A DNA stretch of 64,000 nt from [Ruminococcus] lactaris ATCC 29176 (GCF_025152405.1 NZ_CP102292.1:1178001-1242000); one strand, 5' to 3'; positions 1 through 9,099 are shown, numbered from the stretch's first letter. A program made the numbers and translations. The notes: a model not told the origin generated them from the letters alone.

Positions 1-253
1 TCTTATACGTAAAAAGGGCTGTAGGCACTCCCTGCAGGTCAAAATAACAGTTGACTCCCGGGGCAATCTCTATAAAAGCAGCTCCGATATTTGCAACAAT
101 ATTCTGAACCTTTCCAATGTAGATATCGCCAATCTGATAACGGGCTTTTTCATCATTTTCAGGAGTACAGTGGATCTCGGTAATGCTGTCATTTTCTAAA
201 AGAAAAGTCCAGATTTTCTTCTCTTTTTTTTCAATCAGTATTTTTCTTTTCAT
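1..253 (-). CDS. rng: Ribonuclease E/G family protein, N-terminal fragment
   Basis: The first 84 codons of a gene that runs off the left edge of the window. The product starts MKRKILIEKKEKKIW and continues into IGDIYIGKVQNIVANIGAAF and APGVNCYFDL, the S1-type RNA-binding domain that opens RNase G/E endoribonucleases of rRNA maturation and mRNA decay. Its ATG overlaps the stop of the DUF2344 gene by 4 nt (ATGA), so it is translationally coupled. The gene order radical SAM - DUF2344 - rng is a familiar Firmicutes arrangement, often followed by rplU. The catalytic DNase-I-like domain lies outside the window, so activity cannot be judged. Confidence 0.85.
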   Translation of the reverse strand, partial: MKRKILIEKKEKKIWTFLLENDSITEIHCTPENDEKARYQIGDIYIGKVQNIVANIGAAFIEIAPGVNCYFDLQGVPTALFTYK

Positions 254-960
254 TCTTCGTCACCTGCCATCTCTGTCCCCATTGCTTCGAGTGGAATCAG
301 AGAGCCATCTTCACTGCGGTCTGTATACATCTCCAGTCTGTGATGCTGAAATTTCAGAGAATCGAAAGCAAGACCGAGGAAGCTGCAGAAAGCCTCCAGG
401 ATCAGATCAGGTTTCAGGTTTTCCACACTGCCTGCTGCCACTTTTGTATAGATAGAATCTCCCCGGATCTCCCAGTCATAGATAAGAGGCTTGATATCCA
501 CTTCTTTTTCACTGCGTTTCGTCTGCTTGAGAATACGGATTTCCGGCTGTCCCATAAACCGGACAAAAGAATCCTTCCAGTCAGAGGGGAGTTCTCCTTT
601 ACGGAGCGTGGACAGATAATCTGCACCGGCAAGGATCGTCATTCCGGTCATTTTCTTCTCATCGGAAATCCGGCGGATACTGAGTACCTCGATGCCTTCC
701 ACGCAGGCTTCATTCATTCTCCTGACAGCATCCAGGCTGTTGACAGCCTCCCGGAGTTCTATGTCAAAATATTCTCCGTCGCTGGTCAGTCCGATGCCAA
801 GCGGATTGGCAAATGACATGATCATATGGGGACTGTATCCTGTTGTAAATGCGATCGGAATATCAGCCCGGTGCATGACCTTCTGAAAAAAACGCATGAC
901 ATCAAGATGTCCAATAAAGCGGAGTGCCCCGTATTTTCTGAATTTAATTCTTGCTTTCAT
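250..960 (-). CDS. DUF2344 / TIGR03936 radical-SAM-associated protein
   Basis: A 237-residue protein starting MKARIKFRKYGALRFIGHLD, which is the hallmark start of the DUF2344 family found next to, or fused with, TIGR03960 radical SAM proteins. The start at 960 is chosen because GGAGG lies 8 nt upstream; a longer open frame reaches 993 but has no ribosome site. It overlaps the end of the radical SAM gene by 17 nt and the start of rng by 4 nt, so the three are one operon. The biochemical role of the family is not established. Its constant pairing with a radical SAM enzyme and RNase G suggests RNA or ribosome modification, which is inference. Confidence 0.85.
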   Translation of the reverse strand: MKARIKFRKYGALRFIGHLDVMRFFQKVMHRADIPIAFTTGYSPHMIMSFANPLGIGLTSDGEYFDIELREAVNSLDAVRRMNEACVEGIEVLSIRRISDEKKMTGMTILAGADYLSTLRKGELPSDWKDSFVRFMGQPEIRILKQTKRSEKEVDIKPLIYDWEIRGDSIYTKVAAGSVENLKPDLILEAFCSFLGLAFDSLKFQHHRLEMYTDRSEDGSLIPLEAMGTEMAGDEE

Positions 961-2821
961 AACAGACACCTCCTCCAAATTTTGCTGCCCCACAACCGGA
1001 ACACTGCATCCGGCAGTTCGGGGTCACGGTTTCTTTCATGGCACGTTCCCATTCTCTTCTCAGAAATTTCCGGCTGACTCCGATATCAATGAAATCCCAT
1101 GGGAACAGTTCATCTTCACTGCGTTCCCGGAGATTGTAAAACTCCAGATCAATGCCGGTATTTTCAAAGGCCTGCATCCACAGTTCATTATGAAAACTTT
1201 CTGTCCAGGAATCAAACAGACATCCGAGACGGTAAGCCTCTTCGATCAGCTTTCCGATCCGGCGGTCACCACGTGCCATCACGCCCTCAAGGACGGTGAC
1301 CTGTGCATCATGCCAGTTGTATTTCAGGCTTTTCCGGTTGAGTTGTGCCTTAAACTCATCGTTGACGAGATGGGCCCGCCTCATATATTCTTCTGCTTTG
1401 CACATCGGAGCCCACTGGAACGGAGTGAACGGCTTTGGAACGAAGAAAGAAGAACTTGCAGTGATCTGACATTTTCCGTGCCGCTGATCCTTTGGAATTT
1501 CATAATATCTGCGGGCTACTTTTTCGGAAAGATGGGCGATCTCTTTCATATCATCTTCCGTCTCAGTCGGAAGTCCCAGCATAAAATAAAGTTTTACTTT
1601 GGTCCAGCCGCCTTCAAAGGCCTGTCCGGCACCGTTCAGGATGACTTCTTCTGTCAGACCTTTATTGATCACATCACGCATTCTCTGAGAACCGGCTTCC
1701 GGGGCAAAAGTAAGACTGCTTTTCCGGATGTCCTGTACGCGGCTCATAACGTCCAGCGAAAATGCATCGATTCGCAGGGATGGCAGCGAAATATTAATCC
1801 CCTGCTCCTTAAATTCATCAATCAGGAAAAGAACCAGTTCTTTCAGTTCGGAATAGTCGCTGGAACTTAAGGAACTTAAAGAAATTTCCTCATGTCCGGT
1901 ATTTTTCAGCATGGCATGTGCATATTCTTTCAGACGGTCGACATCCCTCTCACGGGTCGGACGGTAAAGCATTCCTGCCTGGCAGAAACGGCATCCACGG
2001 ATACAGCCACGCTGGATCTCAAGAACCACCCGGTCCTGCGTGGCCTTAATAAACGGTACGACCGGCTTCAGCGGATAAGGTGCATTCGTCACATCCATTA
2101 CAATCTGTTTCCTGACGACTGCAGGTGCGTGGTCATTTATCGGAGTAAAAGACTTTAAAGTGCCGTCCTCGTGATACTCAGCCTCATAAAAAGACGGTAC
2201 ATAAATTCCCTCGATCTGTGCGGCACGTTCCAGAAATTCGGTTCTGGATCTGCCACTGCCTTTCCATTCTTTGTAGGCATCCAGCAATTCGTCGTAAACC
2301 GTTTCTCCCTCTCCGATATAGAACAGATCAAAAAATTCAGCCAGTGGTTCGGGATTGTAGGTACATGGACCACCGCCAATGACAAAAGGATCTTCCAGTG
2401 TACGATCGGAAGAATGAGGCGGAATATGGCTTAATTCCAGGATCTGAAGGATATTCGTGTAGCACATCTCAAACTGGATCGTGATCCCCAGAAAATCGAA
2501 AGATCTGACCGGATCCTGAGATTCCAGCGTAAAAAGAGGGAGATCCTGCTCCCTCATGATCTTGTCGAGATCCATCCATGGTGAATAGACACGCTCACAC
2601 CATACATCCTCTCTGCGGTTGAACATATCATATAGGATCTGAATACCGAGGTGCGACATTCCGATCTCATAGACATCGGGAAAGCACATGGCAAAGCGTA
2701 CCGCAATCTCACCGGCTTCCAGTTCTTTCTCTTTCATTACCGCATTTACCTCACCGCCGATATAACGGGCGGGCTTTTCAATATTCAGTAAAATATCATC
2801 ATCTAATGCTAATTTTCTCAT
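944..2821 (-). CDS. TIGR03960 family B12-binding/radical SAM protein
   Basis: A 625-residue protein. Residues 1-180 resemble a cobalamin-binding-like Rossmann domain (FPDVYEIGMSHLGIQILYD). The radical SAM core has the 4Fe-4S triad CxxxCxxC at Cys273, Cys277 and Cys280 (RGCIRGCRFC). The C-terminus carries extra cysteines (CRMQCSGCG and a final GGGVC) that could hold an auxiliary cluster. Its length is typical of full TIGR03960 members. It is the first gene of the operon with DUF2344 and rng, with a TTGCTT-17-TATGAT promoter upstream and AAGGAG before the ATG. The substrate is unknown; RNA modification is a guess from the context. Confidence 0.88.
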   Translation of the reverse strand: MRKLALDDDILLNIEKPARYIGGEVNAVMKEKELEAGEIAVRFAMCFPDVYEIGMSHLGIQILYDMFNRREDVWCERVYSPWMDLDKIMREQDLPLFTLESQDPVRSFDFLGITIQFEMCYTNILQILELSHIPPHSSDRTLEDPFVIGGGPCTYNPEPLAEFFDLFYIGEGETVYDELLDAYKEWKGSGRSRTEFLERAAQIEGIYVPSFYEAEYHEDGTLKSFTPINDHAPAVVRKQIVMDVTNAPYPLKPVVPFIKATQDRVVLEIQRGCIRGCRFCQAGMLYRPTRERDVDRLKEYAHAMLKNTGHEEISLSSLSSSDYSELKELVLFLIDEFKEQGINISLPSLRIDAFSLDVMSRVQDIRKSSLTFAPEAGSQRMRDVINKGLTEEVILNGAGQAFEGGWTKVKLYFMLGLPTETEDDMKEIAHLSEKVARRYYEIPKDQRHGKCQITASSSFFVPKPFTPFQWAPMCKAEEYMRRAHLVNDEFKAQLNRKSLKYNWHDAQVTVLEGVMARGDRRIGKLIEEAYRLGCLFDSWTESFHNELWMQAFENTGIDLEFYNLRERSEDELFPWDFIDIGVSRKFLRREWERAMKETVTPNCRMQCSGCGAAKFGGGVCYESKN

Positions 2822-2858
2822 GGTTACTCCTTGGTTTGCTTTTGAAAATACTTACATA

Positions 2859-2887
2859 ATCATAGCTTTAACAGAGAGAAAAAGCAA
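2859..2887 (-). promoter_or_regulatory. Sigma-A type promoter for the radical SAM operon
   Basis: On the minus strand, TTGCTT (2882-2887) and TATGAT (2859-2864) are separated by 17 nt, about 40 nt before the radical SAM start codon. Confidence 0.55.
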
Positions 2888-2908
2888 CCTCTTTTAGGAA
2901 TTTTGACA

Positions 2909-4060
2909 TTATGAAATCTCCTCAATTTTTTCCCAATGATGATCGTCCGGGGTATAAAAATACAGTTCATCTTCTTTCCAGACCAGGAATCCTTTTTCTG
3001 TCTTTCCCATAACCTCAAGGGTGGTGTAGTCAGAGTATTCATCAAAAAGGTACTGCTGCTCTTTCAGGTCATACCAGTTGACATACTGTATTTTAGAGGA
3101 ATCTTCGGAACGTGTCTCCTTAATAAGAAGAATAAGATCCCGATCAATTACCCAGACTTTGTCGACAGAGGCATCCCAGTCAAGAACATCTTCCTGCTTT
3201 TGGGTTTTGAGATTATATTTTACGAGCCGGTGTTCGTTGTCCGGCTGGATATATAAAGTATTGTCTGCAATGATCTGTGAATCTTTTACTCTGGATTCAT
3301 ACAAAGGCTCCATGGTCTGCTCTTTCAGGTCATATTGAAGATAGGTACAGCGTCCATCAATGTCAGAATCGTTAAAGGGTTGTTGAAGAAGATATAAATG
3401 ATCCTCATCAGCACCGGCAGGAACGGTATACAGACCGCTGTTTTCCGTTCCATTCAGTATCAGTGTTTCTTTCCCGGTTTTCAGATCATACAGGATAATC
3501 GATGGCTCGGCTGTATAGCTGCCACTTCCATCTTCAAAATCATTTAATGTCTGGACGGATAAAATGATCCTGTCTTTATAAAATGCAGCAGCGTTGGGAT
3601 AGACTCTTCTGTATTGAAAAGTGTGCAGTTCCTTTTTCTCTGTACCATCTTCCTTCATGGAGTATAATTTCAGGACATCGTTCTGTTCGCCGGAATCAAA
3701 GGCCTGAACGATATAATAAATGAAACCGTCACAATAGGCTACGGATCCCATCAGATCAGGGGAGACTTCTACCGCGGGACACTCCGCAGAGTCATGCCTG
3801 CAATTTACCTTTTGACATAATACGGTTTTTTTAGAGCTTTTTTTATCAATGAAATAAAGTCTGCACAGTTCGGATTCCCATTCTATATAATAGATTCCCT
3901 GATCCGATTCGCAATAACTGAGCATGGAAATATAGCGATCGTGGGAATTAAATGGGTTATCAGGGTCTTTTCGGTCTGAAGACTGACTGTTACATCCCGG
4001 CAGAAGCAGACAGATAAAAAATACCAGTATCAGATGCATTAAACATTTCTTTTTATTCAT
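2909..4060 (-). CDS. Secreted lipoprotein, probable beta-propeller
   Basis: A 383-residue protein with a type II signal peptide: KKK charge, hydrophobic stretch, lipobox LLPGC with Cys23. The mature part repeats patterns such as 'xLYSMKEDG', 'ILYDLKTGKE', 'LQYDLKEQ' and 'VKYNLKTQK', spaced roughly 45-60 residues apart. This resembles the DUF5050-type seven-bladed propellers seen on Clostridia surface proteins. A CRHDSAECP segment near residue 90 could form a disulphide. It is the last gene of the ABC cassette: its ATG overlaps the permease stop by 8 nt. No enzymatic motif is visible; sensing or binding at the cell surface is inferred. Confidence 0.75.
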   Translation of the reverse strand: MNKKKCLMHLILVFFICLLLPGCNSQSSDRKDPDNPFNSHDRYISMLSYCESDQGIYYIEWESELCRLYFIDKKSSKKTVLCQKVNCRHDSAECPAVEVSPDLMGSVAYCDGFIYYIVQAFDSGEQNDVLKLYSMKEDGTEKKELHTFQYRRVYPNAAAFYKDRIILSVQTLNDFEDGSGSYTAEPSIILYDLKTGKETLILNGTENSGLYTVPAGADEDHLYLLQQPFNDSDIDGRCTYLQYDLKEQTMEPLYESRVKDSQIIADNTLYIQPDNEHRLVKYNLKTQKQEDVLDWDASVDKVWVIDRDLILLIKETRSEDSSKIQYVNWYDLKEQQYLFDEYSDYTTLEVMGKTEKGFLVWKEDELYFYTPDDHHWEKIEEIS

Positions 4061-6188
4061 TCCTCATCTTCCTTTCTGTGATGAAAGCGGCACAGACCGC
4101 AAGGATCAATAATGTGCCTGAAATAAAGTAAACGGATGCTGTAAATATAAAAAATAAGTTGTGGACTATCTGAAGCCATGCGACTGGAAAATAGGGGGAA
4201 AGCAGTGTTGGAATTACTGTACATCCCAGAATAATAGCCGGCATCAGGTAGCGTCTTTTTGACAGTTCTGCAAGTCTGGATAAGAGGAGCAATGCCAGGA
4301 CTACGAAGATGCACTGCAAAAGGGTTCCAAGGAAAAAAATGGAACGGATGGAGCAGGTAATCCCGGTTTCTCTGAAAATTTCCAGGCAGTTGGCGGGAGC
4401 GTCCCAGTCAAGCCGATAATGGCTGCTGCTCCATATCAGCCGCAGAACTGCACCCAGCAGACAAAAAGGAATAAAATAAAGCAGTAATGTCAAAAACTTA
4501 AAATAAAAAAGTTTTCTCCTGCCGAAAAGGCTGGATTTTTGTAATAATTCCATATGGGTTGCCTTTTCTCTGTAAAAAACCGAAATCACAAGAAAGGCAA
4601 AAGACATACAAAGCAGGATGACCCAGGAACGCGACAAGGGTGTATTGGTAAATAAAAGTGTATATTGTGCATCCTTCAGGAGAAGGGGGGATCTTCCGTC
4701 TTCCCGCAGTTCCCGGACTCGGTCGGCATATCGTTGAAAGCCGCCTTCGCATTCCAGTTCCTGCTGTAATTTATAAGCAGTAACAGAGTTTTCAGTGGTT
4801 TCGAGTTCTGTATATAAAGCTGCGATCCGCTGTTCTTCATTCTGAAGTTTTTCATCAGTCTGATCATCAATCCGGTCGCCAAACTGATCAATATAATTCT
4901 GATAATAATATTCATCCGTCCCGAAATAGTCGTTGTATTGTGACAGAATGAATATCTGGATCATGATACAGGCAAGAAAAAGAACCAATCCTTTCTGACA
5001 GATAAAAGTTTTCTTTAATTCGTAGAAAAACAAACCATGTACCCTGTTGCTGCGATGGAAAGAAAAAACTTTCGCTCTTTTTGCAGATTGGTACTGTTTT
5101 TTCCCGAATAGCAGGCAGAGCAGAGAAAGAACGAATAACAGGGGTATGCCCCAGTATACTTCTATAAGCAGACCATGAAAGCGGATCAGGTCATAACTGC
5201 GAATGAAAGATTTCCCCTGCAAAAGCGTCCATATATTCCACAGTCGAAGGATCGAATTACTGTCATTCCCCTGAAACCTGTCTGACAACAGAAAACTGAA
5301 TCCTACAAATCCGGCAAGCAAAAAAGAAACTGCCATTTCAGAATTAAGGCGGCGTGCCAAAAAGACAGCAAGGCTGGTAAGTATAAAGAATGCAAAGCTC
5401 TTCAAAAGCAGGAAGACGCAAAAATAAGTCAAAATATTCCAGTCATATGGAACAGCATGGTATCCGGGAATACTTTGTATGGCAGCAGTCATTGAAGGAA
5501 AGCCATACAGAAAACCGGACAGAACAAAATAAAATAAAAAAGTCAATAACAGATAGACAATAATGCTGAAATAGACAGTTAAAAATTTTGCCGGGTACAG
5601 TCGCCGCTGCCCGTTTTTTGTGGTAAGAGAAAAGGCGTACTGTCCGCTTCTCTGCTCCTGTATAAATACGATGCTGGTCAGATAAATGAGCAGGATTACT
5701 GTAAATAAATCCGCAGGGTAAAATTCCATCAGCTTTCGGATACCCTGATATGGCTGAAGCGTTAACGGAAAATGCAGGGTGAGTTTTTTATATCGTTCTG
5801 CAATTCGCTGCATATATTGATTCTGACCGGAAGCAGTTCCCTGAAAGACAGAAATTTTCTGGCTTTGGGTATACCGGTTCTGAATAGATTGTCGGTAATC
5901 TTCATAACCGGTTACGGAATCCATCTCAGAATGGATGAGTTCAAGAGCATGACCTTTTATATAATCTGTCTCATCGGTTAAGGTAAAAGCATTTAACAGG
6001 TCAGCAGCCTCATCTGCAGGAAGGGAATCCAGAGTTTTATGGTAGTCGAGGTAGGCGGTACGGATTTCAGAATCCATGGCTGCATCAGCCCAGAATATGG
6101 CAGCAGATAACATCAGAAAAAGAAGAACCACTTTCAGTACTGCCCCGTTTTTCCAGACTTTTTTCCATTCAAAGAGAAAAATGTTCAT
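4053..6188 (-). CDS. Large ABC-2 type permease with internal duplication
   Basis: A 711-residue membrane protein. Start 6188 is chosen because GAGGAGG lies 8 nt upstream; the open frame extends to 6284 without a ribosome site. The protein is two ABC-2-like halves. Each half opens with an amphipathic segment (FLFEWKKVWKNG near residue 4 and FFYELKKTFICQKG near residue 400), then one membrane helix, a long charged extracytoplasmic loop and about five more helices, for about 12 membrane spans in total. It overlaps the ATPase gene by 20 nt. Permeases of this size paired with one ATPase occur in lantibiotic/bacteriocin immunity and peptide-export systems. The substrate cannot be told from the sequence. 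Confidence 0.8.
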   Translation of the reverse strand: MNIFLFEWKKVWKNGAVLKVVLLFLMLSAAIFWADAAMDSEIRTAYLDYHKTLDSLPADEAADLLNAFTLTDETDYIKGHALELIHSEMDSVTGYEDYRQSIQNRYTQSQKISVFQGTASGQNQYMQRIAERYKKLTLHFPLTLQPYQGIRKLMEFYPADLFTVILLIYLTSIVFIQEQRSGQYAFSLTTKNGQRRLYPAKFLTVYFSIIVYLLLTFLFYFVLSGFLYGFPSMTAAIQSIPGYHAVPYDWNILTYFCVFLLLKSFAFFILTSLAVFLARRLNSEMAVSFLLAGFVGFSFLLSDRFQGNDSNSILRLWNIWTLLQGKSFIRSYDLIRFHGLLIEVYWGIPLLFVLSLLCLLFGKKQYQSAKRAKVFSFHRSNRVHGLFFYELKKTFICQKGLVLFLACIMIQIFILSQYNDYFGTDEYYYQNYIDQFGDRIDDQTDEKLQNEEQRIAALYTELETTENSVTAYKLQQELECEGGFQRYADRVRELREDGRSPLLLKDAQYTLLFTNTPLSRSWVILLCMSFAFLVISVFYREKATHMELLQKSSLFGRRKLFYFKFLTLLLYFIPFCLLGAVLRLIWSSSHYRLDWDAPANCLEIFRETGITCSIRSIFFLGTLLQCIFVVLALLLLSRLAELSKRRYLMPAIILGCTVIPTLLSPYFPVAWLQIVHNLFFIFTASVYFISGTLLILAVCAAFITERKMRNE

Positions 6189-7065
6189 GGGACACCTCCT
6201 CTTCGTCATTAAAATAGTACAGGTAGACATCTTCCAGTGTCGGATAAACGAAAGAAGCCTGTGGAGGAAGTATGGCAGGATCATTTAATATGAGTCTGAC
6301 AAAAATATCTTCTTTACGTCGGTAAATACTACTGATTCTGCCGTACGGTTCGAGTTCTTTCAATGGACGGGAAAAATTTATCTCACAGACCTTTGATGTA
6401 AGCTGGCTGGTCAACGCACCGGGAGGATCGACTTTGATTAGTTTTCCTTTCTTTAATAACAAGATCTGCGATGCAATCAGTTCAATGTCGCTTACGATAT
6501 GCGTTGCGAGCAGGATGATCTTATCTTTTGAATATTCAGCGATCAAATTCCTCAGTTCAAGTCGCTTTTGCGGATCAAGTCCGGCGGTAGGTTCATCTAA
6601 AATCAGAATTTCCGGATCATTTAAAAGAGCCTGAGCAAACATCAGTCGTTGCTGCATACCACCGGAGAGAGTCTGGATTTTATCCTTTTTCATAGCTATA
6701 AGCCGGGTTCGGAGAAGAAGCTCTTCTGCTCTGAGAGCTACCTCTTTTTTATGCATGCCTTTTAATGAACCGACATAATAGAGATATTCCTGTACTGTAA
6801 AGTCCGGGTAAAGACAGGAATGCTGGGGCATATATCCAAGACAGTCCAAAAAATTGTTCCGATGCATACGGATGTCCTCTCCGTCAAATAAGACAATACC
6901 ATCAGTTGGTTGGATCAGCATACAGATTAATTTCATAAGGGTACTTTTTCCGGCACCATTTGGACCAAGAAGTCCATAAATGCCTGGAGTCAGCTGAAGG
7001 TTAAGTCTGTCCAGGGCAATAGTTTCACCATAAGTTTTACAGAGATTTTTCATTTCTAAAAGCAT
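6169..7065 (-). CDS. ABC transporter ATP-binding protein
   Basis: A 298-residue ATPase of the ABC-2/CcmA-NatA type. Walker A GPNGAGKS is at about residues 34-41, the signature LSGGMQQR near 135, Walker B ILILDEP near 155 with catalytic Glu, and the switch His in LLATHIVSD. The C-terminal 80 residues are a regulatory tail typical of exporters, not importers. It follows the lipoprotein gene by 3 nt with AAGGAGGA before the ATG and overlaps the permease, so it is plainly its partner. Confidence 0.92.
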   Translation of the reverse strand: MLLEMKNLCKTYGETIALDRLNLQLTPGIYGLLGPNGAGKSTLMKLICMLIQPTDGIVLFDGEDIRMHRNNFLDCLGYMPQHSCLYPDFTVQEYLYYVGSLKGMHKKEVALRAEELLLRTRLIAMKKDKIQTLSGGMQQRLMFAQALLNDPEILILDEPTAGLDPQKRLELRNLIAEYSKDKIILLATHIVSDIELIASQILLLKKGKLIKVDPPGALTSQLTSKVCEINFSRPLKELEPYGRISSIYRRKEDIFVRLILNDPAILPPQASFVYPTLEDVYLYYFNDEEEVSHEHFSL

Positions 7066-7068
7066 GGT

Positions 7069-8568
7069 TTAGTCCTCCTTTTGAGCATCAAACTGAGACT
7101 GAATTCCGGAGAGGACGGATTCAATTCCTGCATCATATAATTTCTGGTTCTGCTCTTTCAAAAATGTGTTCAGATCAGAAATCTCCTCACTTTCAGCGGT
7201 GAAAACCGCTTCATGGCTAATGGCTGCAATTTCTGATATTTGTTTCCATGTTGTATCATCAACATCAGGAACAAAATTGCTGCAAGGAAGAAGGAGAGAC
7301 TCATCCTCTAAAAGTTTCTCTGAAACCAGAACTTTATCAGTTACTTCATATTCGTTCGGATAAGCTATCAGATTATTCCCTACCGGACTGAAACTGCCCA
7401 CACTTGAAATTACCTGATTAAATTTATAGATGGCGTGTCCATTCTCTAGCGTATAATCTTTATCCGGAACTCCATAGATCATAAGATTGGACAGCGTCTC
7501 ATCGTACATGGATGCAGCAAGAACTTCAATGGCAAGCTGTTGGTTGGAGCTGGTATTGAGAACACCATTCCCAATTGAAGGACACAGATATCTCTTTCCG
7601 AGAGAAAAACGAATCCTGTCGGAATAAGCAGTTGATACAGTCAGTTCTTCTAAAGTTGGAATGGTTTCAATCGTAAATACTGGCACTGCTGTCTGAAGTT
7701 CTGTGTGGATATCCAGATCTTCACGGTAGATCCTTTGTGCTAATGAAAGATTGTTCAGCATTTCTTCTGTAGTCAGCAGATTTACAATTTTACCATTTTC
7801 CCGGTCGACAGCGAGACTGGAATCCGAAAAGCCACGCAAAAGCGGCAGATACTTATAATAGTTACAGTTGCCTAAAGAAAGATCATCGGCAGAAGTTAAA
7901 TAGTATTTTTTGTCCAGCAATCGGTTATCCTCAAAATAAGGGAACAGAAAATCAATCACCTCTTCAGGAGTCATAGAGGTGATTTCCTGTTCGTTAAGAG
8001 TCAGGTTATAGTCTTTAAGAAATGAGACGGAAAAACTGTAAATAGTATCAGAAAGCGGCATAGATCCACGGGGAATCTGATAAGTTTTTCCGTTGATCCT
8101 GTTGACATTCCATATAGGATCAGGCAGTGAATCTAAAACGGAAGAATTTTTTTCAGATGCAAGAGAATCGTCCAAAGCAACAAACTCCCTGTATTCCATA
8201 GGAGAAAATGGTACTATGTCAGCCTGAGGATCCTGCTCTTTCAGAGTCCGGATAAGATGAGCAGAAAAGTCAAGACTCTTTTTATAAGTATCAGTGATAC
8301 TGTCAGATTCATCAGAAGACATATCCATATCCGGCAGATACCGAAAAGTAACCTTTGCAGGAATGTCCAATTCTTCCAGCCGTTTGTTGAACAGGTCGAA
8401 CCGTTCAGAACTCAGATCTTCATAAGGAACTGCATCTTCAATATGAAAGAAATGGGGATTGGAAATATACCAGACGATCTCTTCTTTTTTTTGAAAGGAA
8501 CATCCACTTAACAGCAGACAATGCAGAGAACATAAAAGCAGGATGGAAAAATATTTTAATTTTTTCAT
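7069..8568 (-). CDS. Lipoprotein resembling extracellular solute-binding proteins
   Basis: A 499-residue lipoprotein. Start 8568 has GAGGAG 7-10 nt upstream; the frame continues to 8610 without support. The signal peptide ends in lipobox LLSGC (Cys23 from this start). The mature region has features of periplasmic-binding-like proteins (IVWYISNPHFF near the start, then DPQADIVPFSPMEYREF), but I cannot assign a ligand family. It precedes the ATPase by 3 nt. With exporter-type ABC components it may be an accessory or immunity lipoprotein instead of an import receptor; that is inference. Confidence 0.7.
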   Translation of the reverse strand: MKKLKYFSILLLCSLHCLLLSGCSFQKKEEIVWYISNPHFFHIEDAVPYEDLSSERFDLFNKRLEELDIPAKVTFRYLPDMDMSSDESDSITDTYKKSLDFSAHLIRTLKEQDPQADIVPFSPMEYREFVALDDSLASEKNSSVLDSLPDPIWNVNRINGKTYQIPRGSMPLSDTIYSFSVSFLKDYNLTLNEQEITSMTPEEVIDFLFPYFEDNRLLDKKYYLTSADDLSLGNCNYYKYLPLLRGFSDSSLAVDRENGKIVNLLTTEEMLNNLSLAQRIYREDLDIHTELQTAVPVFTIETIPTLEELTVSTAYSDRIRFSLGKRYLCPSIGNGVLNTSSNQQLAIEVLAASMYDETLSNLMIYGVPDKDYTLENGHAIYKFNQVISSVGSFSPVGNNLIAYPNEYEVTDKVLVSEKLLEDESLLLPCSNFVPDVDDTTWKQISEIAAISHEAVFTAESEEISDLNTFLKEQNQKLYDAGIESVLSGIQSQFDAQKED

Positions 8569-8591
8569 AAACGTCTCTCCTCTATTAATAA

Positions 8592-8623
8592 ATAAAAATC
8601 CCCAGCCCACGAGATGGCTGGGG
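8592..8623 (-). terminator. Intrinsic terminator between the small secreted protein and the ABC operon
   Basis: A perfect 8-bp GC-rich stem, CCCCAGCC (8600-8607) and GGCTGGGG (8616-8623), is followed on the minus strand by ATTTTTAT. It ends only about 24 nt before the lipoprotein start codon. No promoter fits between them, so the downstream ABC genes probably depend on readthrough. Confidence 0.85.
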
Positions 8624-8654
8624 TCATTTAAATAGTAATTATAAAATAAATTAA

Positions 8655-9029
8655 TTAATAATACTTTGTTACACTTCCGCCTTTTGCACCATCTAAATAG
8701 TATACCATAGTTCCCATATAACTACTGTAATGAGATGGTGCGTATTTAGTGATACTAAGCTGACCTTTAGCTAAAGAACCGGTTACTTGCTGAGTATTTT
8801 TATTACCAAGTATATCTATAGATGTATAACTACCATTAATTTTTTTCGCAGTGACTGGATTTGATGGAGTGTTATTTTCAGTCACCTTAAATGTTCCTGA
8901 AGTTTTAGCAAGAGTAATTGTTCCAGTACAATCTTTAGCTGCACGTGCAGTTGCGGCACTAACGTTGAATGTAGATGCTGTTACGCTGATTAATAACCCA
9001 CAAATCACAAGTACTTTTCTAATCTTCAT
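8655..9029 (-). CDS. Small secreted protein, function unknown
   Basis: A 124-residue protein with a Sec signal peptide (MKIRKVLVICGLLISVTAS, cleavage likely after NVSA or AAATARA) and a mature part of about 95-100 residues. The mature part is rich in Thr, Ser, Lys, Gly and Tyr and ends SVTKYY; there is a single Cys. It has AAAGGAGG 7 nt before the ATG, its own consensus promoter (9071-9099), and its own terminator before the ABC exporter genes. This arrangement recalls secreted beta-structured bacteriocins and their large-permease ABC partners, but I see no convincing family motif such as the Trp/His pattern of lactococcin 972. Treat it as an unassigned secreted protein. Confidence 0.8.
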   Translation of the reverse strand: MKIRKVLVICGLLISVTASTFNVSAATARAAKDCTGTITLAKTSGTFKVTENNTPSNPVTAKKINGSYTSIDILGNKNTQQVTGSLAKGQLSITKYAPSHYSSYMGTMVYYLDGAKGGSVTKYY

Positions 9030-9070
9030 ATAAAATCCTCCTTTGTGAAGAGAATCCGTTCTTTGATAAA

Positions 9071-9099
9071 AGTATATAATACAAAGCGAAAAAATGCAA
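9071..9099 (-). promoter_or_regulatory. Strong sigma-A promoter for the small secreted protein
   Basis: Minus-strand TTGCAT (9094-9099) and TATACT (9071-9076) are separated by exactly 17 nt, giving a leader of about 35 nt. It is the only convincing promoter for the secreted protein plus ABC cassette. Confidence 0.8.

Noticed and set aside
896-1870. Plus-strand open frame of 324 codons
   Set aside because: It lies wholly antisense to the radical SAM and DUF2344 genes, has no ribosome site and its translation looks like no protein family.
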